Positions 41,936 to 50,334 of a stretch of 64,000 bases of DNA are shown in pieces. The position numbers and the translations under genes were made by a program. Location of the stretch: positions 1-64,000 of the forward strand of contig QJJF01000007.1 in the NCBI GenBank assembly GCA_003202005.1, given 5' to 3'. Position 1 is the first letter of the stretch, and each line of letters begins with the position of its first letter. The notes under the pieces were generated by a model that was not told the DNA's origin, made no database searches, and was given only the letters and a program-made list of their open reading frames with translations. This DNA comes from Williamsia faeni. GTDB lineage: Bacteria > Actinomycetota > Actinomycetes > Mycobacteriales > Mycobacteriaceae.

Positions 41936-42706
41936 ATGGAACCGGTCTACGACACAGTCATCACTCTGGCCCGTTCACTGTGGGCGGTCGAAGGGCTCAA
42001 GTTCACGATCTCCGGCGTCGAGAATGTACCGAAGTCCGGCGGCGCGGTGATCGCCGTCAACCACACCGGGTATCTCGACTTCACCTACGCCGGCCTACCC
42101 GCATTCCTGCAGGGCAAACGCAAGGTCCGGTTCATGGCCAAGAAAGAGGTCTTCGACAACAAGATCAGCGGGCCGATCATGCGCAGCCTCCGGCACATTC
42201 CCGTTGATCGTGCGGCCGGAGCCGACAGCTACCGGGCCGCGGTCGACTACCTGCGGGACGGCGAGCTCGTGGGTGTTTATCCCGAGGCCACCATCAGTCG
42301 CAGCTTCGAGATCAAGGCGTTCAAGTCAGGTGCGGCCCGGATGGCGCAGGAAGCCGGCGTGCCGATCGTGCCGACCGTGATCTGGGGCGCGCAGCGGGTG
42401 TGGACCAAAGGCCATCCCAAGCGGCTGGGCCGCACCAACATCCCCATCTCGATCGGTGTGGGCAAGCCCATCGACGCATCGGGCGACCCGGCTGAGGTCA
42501 CCGCAGAACTGCACACCGTGATGAGCGGGCTACTGCTCGATCTCCAGGCGACCTACGGCCCCTGTCCACAGGGCGAGTTCTGGGTCCCCGCCCGGCTCGG
42601 TGGGGGTGCGCCCACGCTGGACGAAGCGAATCGGATGGACGCCGAGGAACAAGCGGAGAAGGCCGCGAAACGGGCCGCCAAAGAGGCCGAGGGTCACAGC
42701 AGCTGA
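41936..42706 (+). CDS. PlsC-family 1-acylglycerol-3-phosphate acyltransferase (first copy)
   Basis: 256 residues. Motif I is NHTGYLDFTYAG (the usual HxxxxD), motif III YPEATISRSFEIKAFKSGA, and motif IV VPIVPTVIWGAQRVW. It acylates lysophosphatidate or a similar acceptor at the membrane, with no clear TM segment. Its C-terminal end is a Lys/Glu helix (AEEQAEKAAKRAAKEAEG). A second, closely similar copy begins at 44570. In M. tuberculosis I recall three such genes in tandem (Rv3814c-Rv3816c). Here a sigma-regulator and Hsp20 block separates the two. Confidence 0.9.
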   Translation: MEPVYDTVITLARSLWAVEGLKFTISGVENVPKSGGAVIAVNHTGYLDFTYAGLPAFLQGKRKVRFMAKKEVFDNKISGPIMRSLRHIPVDRAAGADSYRAAVDYLRDGELVGVYPEATISRSFEIKAFKSGAARMAQEAGVPIVPTVIWGAQRVWTKGHPKRLGRTNIPISIGVGKPIDASGDPAEVTAELHTVMSGLLLDLQATYGPCPQGEFWVPARLGGGAPTLDEANRMDAEEQAEKAAKRAAKEAEGHSS

Positions 42707-42720
42707 CCTCCACCGGATCG

Positions 42721-43167
42721 TCAGTCTCCGTCCGGCTGCGGATCGCGACCGAGGTTCCATTCCAGGATGACGGTGGTGCCGAATGCCGTCGGGTTGATGC
42801 GGGGGTGGTCGGACAGCGCCTGCATCAGCGGAATCCCCCGGCCGCGTAGCCCCGCGGCGGAGGTCGCCTTGACCTCCTGCCAACGCCCGTGGTCTTGAAC
42901 TGTGACGCTGAGCAGATGAGCGTGCCGGTGATACATGGCGCTCACGTTCATGGTCCCGGGTCCGGCGAGGTGGACGTAGGCATGTTCCACCGCGTTCGCC
43001 AGGGCTTCGTACACCGCGAGGGTGATCCCGTCGGCACGGTCGTGTGCCTCGGGAACGTCATCCTCGAGCCAGGTCGCAAGGTGTTTGCGGAGCCTTGTTG
43101 CCGACTCTGGATCGGCAGTCACGTCGGCGTACGCGAACTGCGGATTCTTGGTCGACGAGTTTGTCAT
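42721..43167 (-). CDS. Second RsbW-like anti-sigma/ATPase
   Basis: 148 residues. HATPase motifs are clearer than in the first copy: N-box EALANAVEHAYVH, G1-like DHGRWQ, and G2 GRGIPLMQALSD. ATG 43167 is preferred; GTG 43185 is in frame but too near AAGGG. It lies 47 bp after a STAS gene on the same strand, so the two form an anti-sigma/anti-anti-sigma pair. It probably controls the SigF-type factor or another sigma factor. Confidence 0.83.
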   Translation of the reverse strand: MTNSSTKNPQFAYADVTADPESATRLRKHLATWLEDDVPEAHDRADGITLAVYEALANAVEHAYVHLAGPGTMNVSAMYHRHAHLLSVTVQDHGRWQEVKATSAAGLRGRGIPLMQALSDHPRINPTAFGTTVILEWNLGRDPQPDGD

Positions 43168-43214
43168 GATTCGCTCGGCATCCACCCTTCGGTGTTACCC
43201 AAGGCGGACGGGTT

Positions 43215-43643
43215 CTAAGCGGAGTACGGGTCGGCGCGGCGTTCTTCGCCCAATCGGGCTACGGCCTCGTCCACAGTCGAGTACACGGTGATGGTCTTGT
43301 CCAGACCGACCAGGTGCATGGGACGGGCCGTTGCCGGGCCTTCGGCCACCACCGCCAGGCGTCCGTGGGGTGCGATGTTCTCGTGCGCGGTGACCAATGC
43401 CATCATTCCCGCCGACGACAAGAAGTCGACCTCTGAGATGTCGATGATGAGGCTGACCGGGGTCCGGATGATCGCTTCCTGCACCGCGTCAGACAACTGC
43501 GGTGCGGTCAGGACGTCGATACTGCCGCGCACGGTCAGGACCGCGAGCTCGCCGGTACGGTCGGTGGCGATGGTGAGGCCCGTGGCGGCCGGCAGATCGG
43601 TGTCTTCGCGGGCGTGGTTCGCCTGCCCGTCGATCGGATCCAT
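43215..43643 (-). CDS. STAS-domain anti-anti-sigma factor
   Basis: 142 residues. The STAS fold has the phosphorylation loop DISEVDFLSSAGMMAL, with the Ser that RsbW-type kinases phosphorylate. Unphosphorylated STAS proteins free the sigma factor. AAGGGG lies about five bases before ATG 43643. The neighbouring RsbW-like gene is likely its kinase. A short disordered tail (GEERRADPYSA) ends it. Confidence 0.88.
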   Translation of the reverse strand: MDPIDGQANHAREDTDLPAATGLTIATDRTGELAVLTVRGSIDVLTAPQLSDAVQEAIIRTPVSLIIDISEVDFLSSAGMMALVTAHENIAPHGRLAVVAEGPATARPMHLVGLDKTITVYSTVDEAVARLGEERRADPYSA

Positions 43644-43841
43644 CGAAACCCCTTGTGCCGTGTGCCAGATGTGCGCGGCGGCTACTCGCTGAACCGGCCT
43701 CGTTCATATTTGCACAGTTGGTGTGAGCGATGCGGAATCTATCAGTATTGGCCGTCGTCGGCCGACCGGGCCGAGGTTTGCTCGTTGTTCGAACTTGCTG
43801 TGCGAGTGCGGGACTGGATGAAAATCTCCCCGAAAACGCTC

Positions 43842-43868
43842 TTGGCACTCTACCGGGGAGAGTGCTAA
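43842..43868. promoter_or_regulatory. CIRCE operator (HrcA site) before the Hsp20 gene
   Basis: TTGGCACTC-N9-GAGTGCTAA is the CIRCE inverted repeat TTAGCACTC-N9-GAGTGCTAA with one mismatch. It lies 73-99 bp upstream of the Hsp20 start, so HrcA should repress the gene until heat stress. Confidence 0.85.
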
Positions 43869-43940
43869 AAAGTAAGTGCACAGTGATTTTTGGTCGCCCG
43901 CCAGGGTGGCGGGCCTGAGTGAAGATGGAGGTGGGTTACT

Positions 43941-44375
43941 GTGCTTCGTTTTGACCCATTTGGTGACGTGGATGCGATTGCCCGGGGACTGCTGGCCGGC
44001 CAGCAGATGGGATCATCTCGAACTCCGAGGTTCATGCCGATGGATCTCTACAAGGTCGACGATCACTACGTCCTGACGGCCGACCTGCCCGGTGTGGACC
44101 CGGGCTCGATCGATGTCAGCGTTGACAACGGAACCCTCACACTTTCCGCGCAGCGCTCCACCCGGTCGGACGACTCGGTCGAATGGCTCTCCAGTGAGCG
44201 CTTTTATGGAAGCTACCGTCGTCAACTGACGCTCGGAGAAGGCATCGACAGCGCCGGGATCAGCGCCAGTTATGAGAACGGCGTGCTCTCGGTCACGATT
44301 CCGATGGCTGAGCGGGCAAAGCCTCGGCGTATTTCGATTTCACACTCCGACACGGTGCAGGCGATCGAGAAATGA
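43941..44375 (+). CDS. Hsp20/alpha-crystallin small heat-shock protein
   Basis: 144 residues from GTG 43941 with GGAGGTG upstream. The alpha-crystallin domain runs ~35-135: DLYKVDDHYVLTADLPGVDPG opens it (region description, first 20 residues only) and ASYENGVLSVTIPMAE is the consensus GVL motif. The N-terminus MLRFDPFGDVD is typical of Hsp18-type chaperones. It holds unfolded proteins under heat. CIRCE lies upstream, a terminator-like hairpin downstream. Confidence 0.95.
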   Translation: MLRFDPFGDVDAIARGLLAGQQMGSSRTPRFMPMDLYKVDDHYVLTADLPGVDPGSIDVSVDNGTLTLSAQRSTRSDDSVEWLSSERFYGSYRRQLTLGEGIDSAGISASYENGVLSVTIPMAERAKPRRISISHSDTVQAIEK

Positions 44376-44464
44376 TCCCCATCGATGACGTGACAACCGT
44401 GATCTGGCCCGATCCGAGCCCATTCGATGACTGGTGGGCCACCGTGATGTCCGTCGCGACCTGA
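44372..44464 (+). CDS. 30-codon micro-ORF overlapping the Hsp20 stop
   Basis: The ATG 44372 overlaps the Hsp20 stop as ATGA, the arrangement used by translationally coupled genes. It encodes an acidic 30-residue peptide (IPIDDVTTVIWPDPSPFDDW near its centre). It ends before the hairpin at 44481. Its reality is uncertain because short overlaps arise by chance; no homologue is known to me. Confidence 0.3.
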   Translation: MIPIDDVTTVIWPDPSPFDDWWATVMSVAT

Positions 44465-44480
44465 CCAACCGAAGTGGTGC

Positions 44481-44509
44481 GTGCCGCCCGCTGCCCGGCC
44501 GGGCGGCAC
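44481..44509. terminator. GC-rich terminator hairpin after Hsp20
   Basis: GTGCCGCCCG (44481-44490) pairs perfectly with CGGGCGGCAC (44500-44509) around a nine-base loop. It follows the Hsp20 gene and micro-ORF and precedes the second PlsC gene. Confidence 0.75.
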
Positions 44510-44569
44510 GGCCGTGTCGGCTAGTGCGAACAGCGTTGCCCTGCCGGACTCTGAATTAGGCTGACCGCC

Positions 44570-45328
44570 ATGGAACCGGTATTTCGAGCGCTTGAGATGA
44601 CGGCAAAGGCGCTGGTCAAGGCTCAGGGACTGAAGCTCGATTTTGCCGGGCTGGACAAGTTGCCCGCCCACGGTGGAGTGGTGCTGGCGATCAACCACAC
44701 GGGCTATCTCGACTTCCTGCCGGCGGCGTTGGGCGTCTATCACCGGGGCCGGCGCGTGCGGTTCATGATCAAGTCGGAGCTGCAGAAGATCGCCATCATG
44801 CGTTTCCTGATCAAACACACCAAGACGGTGCCGGTGGACCGGGCGGCCGGCGCCGAGGCCTACGAACTCGCTGTGCAGAGTCTTCGGTCCGGGGAAGTGG
44901 TCGGCGTGTATCCGGAGGCCACCATCAGCCGGAGTTTCGAGATCAAGGCGTTCAAATCGGGTGCGGCGCGGATGTCGATCGACGCACAGGTCCCGATCGT
45001 CCCCGTCATCGTCTGGGGATCACAGCGCATTGCGACGAAGGGTGGTCCGCGTAATCTGGGACGCACCAAGACCCCGGTCTTCGTCGAGTTCGGTGACCCG
45101 ATCCCGCCGCCTTCGGCCGACACCGTGACGACCGACATGCTGGTCGACGAGCTGAAACAGACGATGCAGCGCATGCTGCTCGAGGTTCAGAAACGGTACG
45201 ACGATCAGCCTGCCGGGGCGTATTGGGTGCCGGCGCGACTGGGTGGCGGGGCCCCGACGCTGGAGGAGGCCGATGCGATGGACATGGCCGACGCTGCCGC
45301 TCGGGCGGCGAAAAGGCAAGATGGATAA
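44570..45328 (+). CDS. PlsC-family acyltransferase (second copy)
   Basis: 252 residues, very similar to the copy at 41936: motif I NHTGYLDFLPAA, motif III YPEATISRSFEIKAFKSGA (identical over this stretch), motif IV VPIVPVIVWGSQRI. The two genes are diverged paralogues. It abuts the HAD hydrolase gene with no gap (TAA then ATG 45329). The PlsC-HAD pairing agrees with Rv3814c/Rv3813c as I recall. Confidence 0.9.
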   Translation: MEPVFRALEMTAKALVKAQGLKLDFAGLDKLPAHGGVVLAINHTGYLDFLPAALGVYHRGRRVRFMIKSELQKIAIMRFLIKHTKTVPVDRAAGAEAYELAVQSLRSGEVVGVYPEATISRSFEIKAFKSGAARMSIDAQVPIVPVIVWGSQRIATKGGPRNLGRTKTPVFVEFGDPIPPPSADTVTTDMLVDELKQTMQRMLLEVQKRYDDQPAGAYWVPARLGGGAPTLEEADAMDMADAAARAAKRQDG

Positions 45329-46159
45329 ATGCCCCAACCGGAGTTCGTAGGCCCGCCCACACTGATTGCCAGCGATGTCGACGGCACGCTCATCGACGAC
45401 AACAACCTGGTGCCCGAACTGGTGCGCACGATGATCAGCAAGGCCACCTCGGCCGGTGCCACGTTCGTGATCGCCACGGGTCGTCCGCCGCGATGGATCG
45501 CCGAGATCACCGACCAACTCGACTTCGAACCGTATGCCGTCTGCGCCAACGGCGCGATCGTCTACGACGCCGCGACCGACCGGATCCTGCATTCGGAAAC
45601 CCTCGCCGCGTCGGTGCTGGAGAAGCTCGCCGAGTTCGCATATCAGCAGATCCCCGGGTGCGGCCTCGCGGTCGAGCGGGTCGGCAAAAGCGCCCACGAC
45701 GCCGCGACGCCACCGTTTGTGGCCACGTCGGGCTACAAGCACGCCTGGCTGAACCCTGATCACATCGAGATGAGTGAAGCCGACGTGCTGTCGCGGGACG
45801 CGGTGAAGATGCTGGTGCGCCGGCCGGAGATGACCAGCGACGAAATGGCCCGGCGGATGGCCGCGGTGGTCGGCGACCTCGCGGACGTCACCTACTCCAC
45901 CGACAACGGACTGATCGAACTCGCGGCCCCCGGCGTCAGCAAGGCCAGTGGTCTCAAAGTGCTCGCGCGGCTGCGTGACCTGCCGGTCGATGCCTCGATC
46001 GCCTTCGGTGACATGCCCAACGACATCGAGATGTTGCGTTGGGCAACACGAGGTTTCGCGATGGCCGACGGACACCAGGCCGCTATCGATGCGGCCGACG
46101 AGATCGCCCCGGACAACAATTCCGGCGGTGTGGGCCAGGTTCTGGCCCGCTGGTTCTGA
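45329..46159 (+). CDS. HAD-superfamily (Cof-type) hydrolase (Rv3813c-like)
   Basis: 276 residues. HAD motif I DVDGTLIDD contains both catalytic Asp. Motif II is VIATGRPP, motif III is the Lys in GVSKASGLKVL, and motif IV is GDMPNDIEML. A Cof-type (C2B) cap fills the middle. It removes phosphate from a sugar phosphate or other metabolite. The adjacent acyltransferase suggests a phospholipid-precursor link, such as phosphatidate-related dephosphorylation, but this is a guess. Confidence 0.9.
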   Translation: MPQPEFVGPPTLIASDVDGTLIDDNNLVPELVRTMISKATSAGATFVIATGRPPRWIAEITDQLDFEPYAVCANGAIVYDAATDRILHSETLAASVLEKLAEFAYQQIPGCGLAVERVGKSAHDAATPPFVATSGYKHAWLNPDHIEMSEADVLSRDAVKMLVRRPEMTSDEMARRMAAVVGDLADVTYSTDNGLIELAAPGVSKASGLKVLARLRDLPVDASIAFGDMPNDIEMLRWATRGFAMADGHQAAIDAADEIAPDNNSGGVGQVLARWF

Positions 46160-46177
46160 CCGGCTGTTCCTGATCCC

Positions 46178-46248
46178 AAAATTCGCTCCACCTACCTGCG
46201 TCCGCTCCTGTCGCAACAGGAGCGAACGCGAGTACGTGGAGCGAATTT
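46178..46248. repeat. 71-bp long palindrome between convergent genes
   Basis: Outer arms AAATTCGCTCCAC (46178-46190) and GTGGAGCGAATTT (46236-46248) are perfect. Inner arms CGCTCCTGT (46203-46211) and ACAGGAGCG (46216-46224) are also perfect with a four-base loop; the parts between pair imperfectly. It ends the convergent HAD and amidase genes, so it may act as a terminator, but it is much longer than needed and resembles a mobile palindromic repeat. Confidence 0.75.
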
Positions 46249-46264
46249 CCGGGCGTAAGGCGGG

Positions 46265-48340
46265 TCAGGCCGGCGGTGCGGTGGTCGGCACCTCCGTGGT
46301 GGGCAATCCGGTGGTTGCCGGCGCCGGTGTACCGCGCTGTTCGTTGTAGCTGTTGGTGTACTCGTCGACGTAGGTGCGCAGAACCTCGACGATGCCGGTG
46401 AGCAGGTTGAAGATCAACGTCCCACCCTGGAACGACTGACTGATGCCCGCCGGTGCGGTGGTCTCACCCGAGGTCGGCAGTCCGAGGGATCCGGTCTCGA
46501 ATCCCAGTGCTGCCCATGCCTTCTCGATGGCGCCCTGGACGATCTGTGCGCCGGTGGCCTCGGACCAGTAGATCTTGCCGTTCTCGAAGTCGACGTATTT
46601 GGCCGAGCCGTCAGGCGTGGTCTGCTCGAGGGTCGTCGCATTTCCGAGCTTGCCGGTGGGCCCGCCGGTTTCCTGCCACTGCTGGGCGATGGCACCGGTG
46701 TCGGTGGTGGAGAGGACCTGCGGATTCGCGGTCGGCAACTGGGTGCCACCGGCAGCGATCGCCCGGATCTGCGGGAGTGCGTCGTATCCGAACTGCCCGG
46801 GGCAGTCGGTGTTGTAGAAGTCGCGGTGACCGCTGATCATCGGCACGGTGGCAGTCTCACCCGCGGCGTACAGGCCGCCCGGGAAACCGATCGAGGTGAC
46901 GGAGCCCTGACCGTTCGGGTCGAGCCCGGCCAGCCGTAGTCGCCATCCGAGGAAGGTCCCGGCCGCATTGAGCATCTCCGGTGTCGGGGCGACCTCGTTG
47001 AGGTTGCCCAGCAACGCCAGACCCATTGTGTCCTGGTTGAATCCGCCCGTGTGGGTGGCCTCGACGTTTCTGTCGAGACCGCCGTAGGCGCCTTCGAAGA
47101 TCTGTCCGTACTTGTCGACGAGCACGTTGTAACCGATGTCGCACCAGCCGAGTGTTTGGGCGTGGTAGGCGTAGATGCCCCGGACGATCTCGGCGGACTG
47201 CTCGCGGGTGTAGTCGTTGGAACCGGCGGAGTGGTGAACGATCGTCTCCTTCAGTTCCGGATCGTACGTCGGGTCGGAGCAGCGCATCGACTCGTCGGCG
47301 CCCCACTGGGCGCGGGAGATCACCTGCGGGTCACCGGGGGGTGCCGGCGTCGCCGGGGCGATGGGGGCAGCGTTCTCGGCCGGGGTTTGACCGTCGGTGG
47401 TCGGTGCCGTCGATCCGGGTGAGATCAGGGCGGCACTGATCGATGAGAAGGCCTGCTGCAGCAGATCCTGTTCGGGTGCCCCGGTGGTGGTCAGCATCGG
47501 CTGCTCCTTGGGCGTGAACACCCGGGGAGCGATCTGGCCGGGAGTGACCGTCGACGTCGGGATCGACGTGTCGGTGCGCTTGGGTACCGGGGGTGTGGTG
47601 AACGTCGGGGTGGTCGACGATTCGGTTGTGGACGTTGTGGTTGTCGATGATGCGGCGGCGGGTCCTTCCGTCCCCGCACCCGGCGCTGCGACACCGTCAT
47701 TGGTGACCGCGATCTGCACGACGTTCGCATCGCCGACCCACACCGGTTCGGTGCCCTGCTTCTCCGGGTTCTTGTCGCTGACGCCGTCGACCTTGTCGGC
47801 CGAGATCCACGGGCCCCACGATCCGTCGGCCTTCTTGGCGCGGATGTAGGCGGTGGTATTGGCAACGCCGTCCCAGGTCAATCCGACCATTGAGAAAGGC
47901 TTGTCCTGACTGACCTCTTTGACCAATGCGCCCTCGGGAGTGCCGGGTTCGGCGGGGGTGCTGCTCGACGGTGTGGTGGTCGACGGTGAGACGGATTCCA
48001 GTGGTGCCGTGGTGGAGGGGAGGAGTTCGGTCGGGATCACCCCGCTGGGGATTTCCAACGGTATGTCGGGCAGGTCGATTCCGGAGATGTCGACCGGCGG
48101 GAGCGTCACGCCCACATCTGCCAGGCCCGATTTCACGAGGTTGAGAACAAGTGTCGGTACGTCGTTGAGGCTGACCTGGTTGATGGTTGTCGGCGTGATC
48201 GACTGGGTGGCGGGAGCCTCGCTCGGATCGACGGTGAGGTTCGGTGCACTACCTCCGACCAGGATGGCGACCGGGCTGGCAACGACAACGGCCGCGACCG
48301 TGCCCAGGACGATCGACGGTTTTGGGCGGCGATAGCGCAC
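46265..48340 (-). CDS. PGRP/N-acetylmuramoyl-L-alanine amidase with LGFP repeats (Rv3811-like)
   Basis: About 691 residues. The start is GTG 48340, with AAGGAG exactly six bases upstream; an ATG at 48397 lacks this. A signal or anchor helix lies ~10-30. A Pro/Thr-rich linker follows. The zinc-dependent PGRP amidase domain (~320-500) has IVHHSAGSNDYTREQSAE, HTGGFNQDTMGLALLGN and ISGHRDFYNTDCPGQFG. C-terminal LGFP repeats (GALPQI... to GSLGLPTSGETTAPAGISQSF, region only) bind cell wall. It hydrolyses peptidoglycan or mycolyl-arabinogalactan-peptidoglycan bonds outside the cell. Confidence 0.88.
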   Translation of the reverse strand: MRYRRPKPSIVLGTVAAVVVASPVAILVGGSAPNLTVDPSEAPATQSITPTTINQVSLNDVPTLVLNLVKSGLADVGVTLPPVDISGIDLPDIPLEIPSGVIPTELLPSTTAPLESVSPSTTTPSSSTPAEPGTPEGALVKEVSQDKPFSMVGLTWDGVANTTAYIRAKKADGSWGPWISADKVDGVSDKNPEKQGTEPVWVGDANVVQIAVTNDGVAAPGAGTEGPAAASSTTTTSTTESSTTPTFTTPPVPKRTDTSIPTSTVTPGQIAPRVFTPKEQPMLTTTGAPEQDLLQQAFSSISAALISPGSTAPTTDGQTPAENAAPIAPATPAPPGDPQVISRAQWGADESMRCSDPTYDPELKETIVHHSAGSNDYTREQSAEIVRGIYAYHAQTLGWCDIGYNVLVDKYGQIFEGAYGGLDRNVEATHTGGFNQDTMGLALLGNLNEVAPTPEMLNAAGTFLGWRLRLAGLDPNGQGSVTSIGFPGGLYAAGETATVPMISGHRDFYNTDCPGQFGYDALPQIRAIAAGGTQLPTANPQVLSTTDTGAIAQQWQETGGPTGKLGNATTLEQTTPDGSAKYVDFENGKIYWSEATGAQIVQGAIEKAWAALGFETGSLGLPTSGETTAPAGISQSFQGGTLIFNLLTGIVEVLRTYVDEYTNSYNEQRGTPAPATTGLPTTEVPTTAPPA

Positions 48341-48651
48341 GTAGGTCTCCTTGTAGGTCGAACTGTCGGGCTGGTCATCACCGACGTGAGCAGGCATGCC
48401 AAAGCAGGCGTCCTGCGCAACGTCGACTTCCCCATCGACTTTGTTAGACCGGCAAATCGTGTCTTCTGCATCCCGTGAAGTCCACGACCTGACTCGGCGT
48501 GGCGTGAAACTCGTGATGCTGTTGTTATGTCCTGTGACTTTTGTGGTTACCGAATAGCAACTACTGTCACTCTAGTCCCACTAGTCACACTGCGGCGATG
48601 ATGCGTGCTCGTGACAGCCGAGGTGGGCGGAACTGTTGTGAAGGGACCTCC
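48341..48651. promoter_or_regulatory. Divergent promoter region with tandem 9-bp repeat
   Basis: This 311-bp region separates the divergent amidase and SpoIID-like genes, both cell-wall exported proteins. CTAGTCCCA (48572-48580) and CTAGTCACA (48581-48589) form a tandem 9-bp direct repeat. A related CTACTGTCAC lies just upstream at 48561. GTCAC-type direct repeats recall MtrA boxes, but the spacing is not the standard one. No RNA gene seen. Confidence 0.4.
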
Positions 48652-50253
48652 ATGCCGCGTATTCCAGGCCTGTACACCACTCGACCCATTGGGGGCCGGG
48701 CTGCGTACGGTGCTCGGCTGCGGCGACCGGCAGCGGCTGGGGTAGCCCTGCTGGTGGCCGTCGGAGCTGCGGGATGGGTCATCCCGCGGGTGGTCGAAGC
48801 AGATGTTTCGCTTGCCGTCGGCAGCGAGGTGACGCTGATCGGGCACGGCAACGGGCACGGTCGCGGTATGGGCCAGTGGGGCGCGTTTGGCTATGCCAAA
48901 CAAGGTTGGACCTCGACTCAGATCTTGAGTCACTACTACGGCGGCACCACCGCGGGGAAGGTGGACAACGTCGACGTCTCGGTAATTCTCACAGGCGAGT
49001 CGTCGGTCAATGTCTTCGCGGACGCCGGAATGAAGGTCGGTGATGTGGCGGTGGCACCCGGACAGGCCGTGAGTCTGTCGGGTTCCACCGCCACCATCAG
49101 CGCCGGCTGCGGGGGCGGGGTTCTCCAATCCGTCGAATTGCCGCGGCCGCTCGTCTCACCGATCACGCCGGGGCCCGGACGCCCGGACCCCGAACTCCTC
49201 AAGATGTGCGGTTCGAATCAGACCTTCCGCGGCTCGCTGGGATTCGACGGTGGCCGCGTCATCAACGTGGTGCCTCTCGACGACTACGTCAAAGGTGTTG
49301 TACCCAAGGAAAGCATCGTGACCTGGGCCGACGAGGGTGGCGCCGAGGCGCTAAAGGCCCAGGCCGTCGCGGCACGCACATACGCACTCGCGTCGATGGA
49401 CATCAGCAAGCCCATCGACGACACCCAGAACTCCCAGGTCTACGGCGGTTACGACGCCGAGGACCCCCGCTCCAATGCGGCGGTCGACGCGACCGCCGGC
49501 GTCATCCTGCTGAAGGACGGAAAAGCGGCGTTCACCGAGTTCTCCTCGTCCACCGGCGGCGCCACCGATGGTCGCGACTTCCCGGCTGTGATCGACGACG
49601 GCGACGCGATCTCCCCGCACCACGATTGGACAGCCTCGGTGAGCTCGTCGAGCATCGCCGCCCAGTTCGGCGTCGGATCCCTGACCGGATTCGAGGTGAT
49701 CGAGGCCTACGGCGTGGGCGCCGAGAACGGCCGGGCAGCCACCGTCCGGATCAGTGGAACCGGCGGCAGCGTCGACGTTCCGGCGCAGGAGGTCCGCACC
49801 AGGCTGCAGCTGAAGTCGTCGTACTTCTCTGTTCAGGGGCAACCGAATCCGCCGGCGATCATCGCGCCGCCCTCGGGTGTCGGCGCAGCGACGGCCGCAC
49901 CGGAGGCGATTGCCATCCCGGGGATTCCGGCCGTACCCGGCACCCCGGAAGGTTCCGGGGCCGAGGAACTGACCAATTCGCTGCTGGCGCTGGCCGAGGC
50001 CGCCATCGGGACGAAGTTCACCGAATTGGGCGGTAGTGCCGGACTTCTCGGCAGTGCCATCGGGCCGGTCATCACCACGGTCACCGGAGCCGGTGCAGCG
50101 CAACAATTCCAGAACGGCACAGTCTTCTTCAGCCCCGAGACCGGCGCCCACGCGCTGGCCGGTGCCGCCCTGCTCGATTACATACTCAAAGGCGGCGAAA
50201 CCGTCCTGGGATTCCCGCTCGAGGACCTGATCGCCCCAACTTCTGCCCCCTGA
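48652..50253 (+). CDS. SpoIID/LytB-domain exported protein with LGFP repeat
   Basis: 533 residues. An N-terminal TM/signal helix (~28-48, GVALLVAVGAAGWVIPRVV) precedes the SpoIID domain. GHGNGHGRGMGQWGAFGYAK and VPLDDYVKGVVPKES are its signatures, with QAVAARTYALA containing the Glu/Arg region of the lytic transglycosylase-like fold. A Pro/Ala-rich stretch and one LGFP-like repeat (GTVFFSPETGAHAL) follow. SpoIID-type proteins act on peptidoglycan. In non-sporulating actinobacteria the role is unclear. AAGGGA lies before ATG 48652. Confidence 0.85.
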   Translation: MPRIPGLYTTRPIGGRAAYGARLRRPAAAGVALLVAVGAAGWVIPRVVEADVSLAVGSEVTLIGHGNGHGRGMGQWGAFGYAKQGWTSTQILSHYYGGTTAGKVDNVDVSVILTGESSVNVFADAGMKVGDVAVAPGQAVSLSGSTATISAGCGGGVLQSVELPRPLVSPITPGPGRPDPELLKMCGSNQTFRGSLGFDGGRVINVVPLDDYVKGVVPKESIVTWADEGGAEALKAQAVAARTYALASMDISKPIDDTQNSQVYGGYDAEDPRSNAAVDATAGVILLKDGKAAFTEFSSSTGGATDGRDFPAVIDDGDAISPHHDWTASVSSSSIAAQFGVGSLTGFEVIEAYGVGAENGRAATVRISGTGGSVDVPAQEVRTRLQLKSSYFSVQGQPNPPAIIAPPSGVGAATAAPEAIAIPGIPAVPGTPEGSGAEELTNSLLALAEAAIGTKFTELGGSAGLLGSAIGPVITTVTGAGAAQQFQNGTVFFSPETGAHALAGAALLDYILKGGETVLGFPLEDLIAPTSAP

Positions 50254-50258
50254 GTGAA

Positions 50259-50287
50259 CGCCGAGGGAACTAACTATTCCCTCGGCG
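50259..50287. terminator. Terminator hairpin after the SpoIID-like gene
   Basis: CGCCGAGGGAA (50259-50269) pairs perfectly with TTCCCTCGGCG (50277-50287) around a seven-base loop, six bases after the stop codon. Confidence 0.82.
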
Positions 50288-50334
50288 GGTCGTCTCGGGG
50301 ATGATCCCGGCGTGGACCCGTGGATACTGGGCGC

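Noticed and set aside
48398-48651. tRNA or regulatory RNA in the divergent region
   Set aside because: No cloverleaf or stable stem was found; only short direct repeats are visible.
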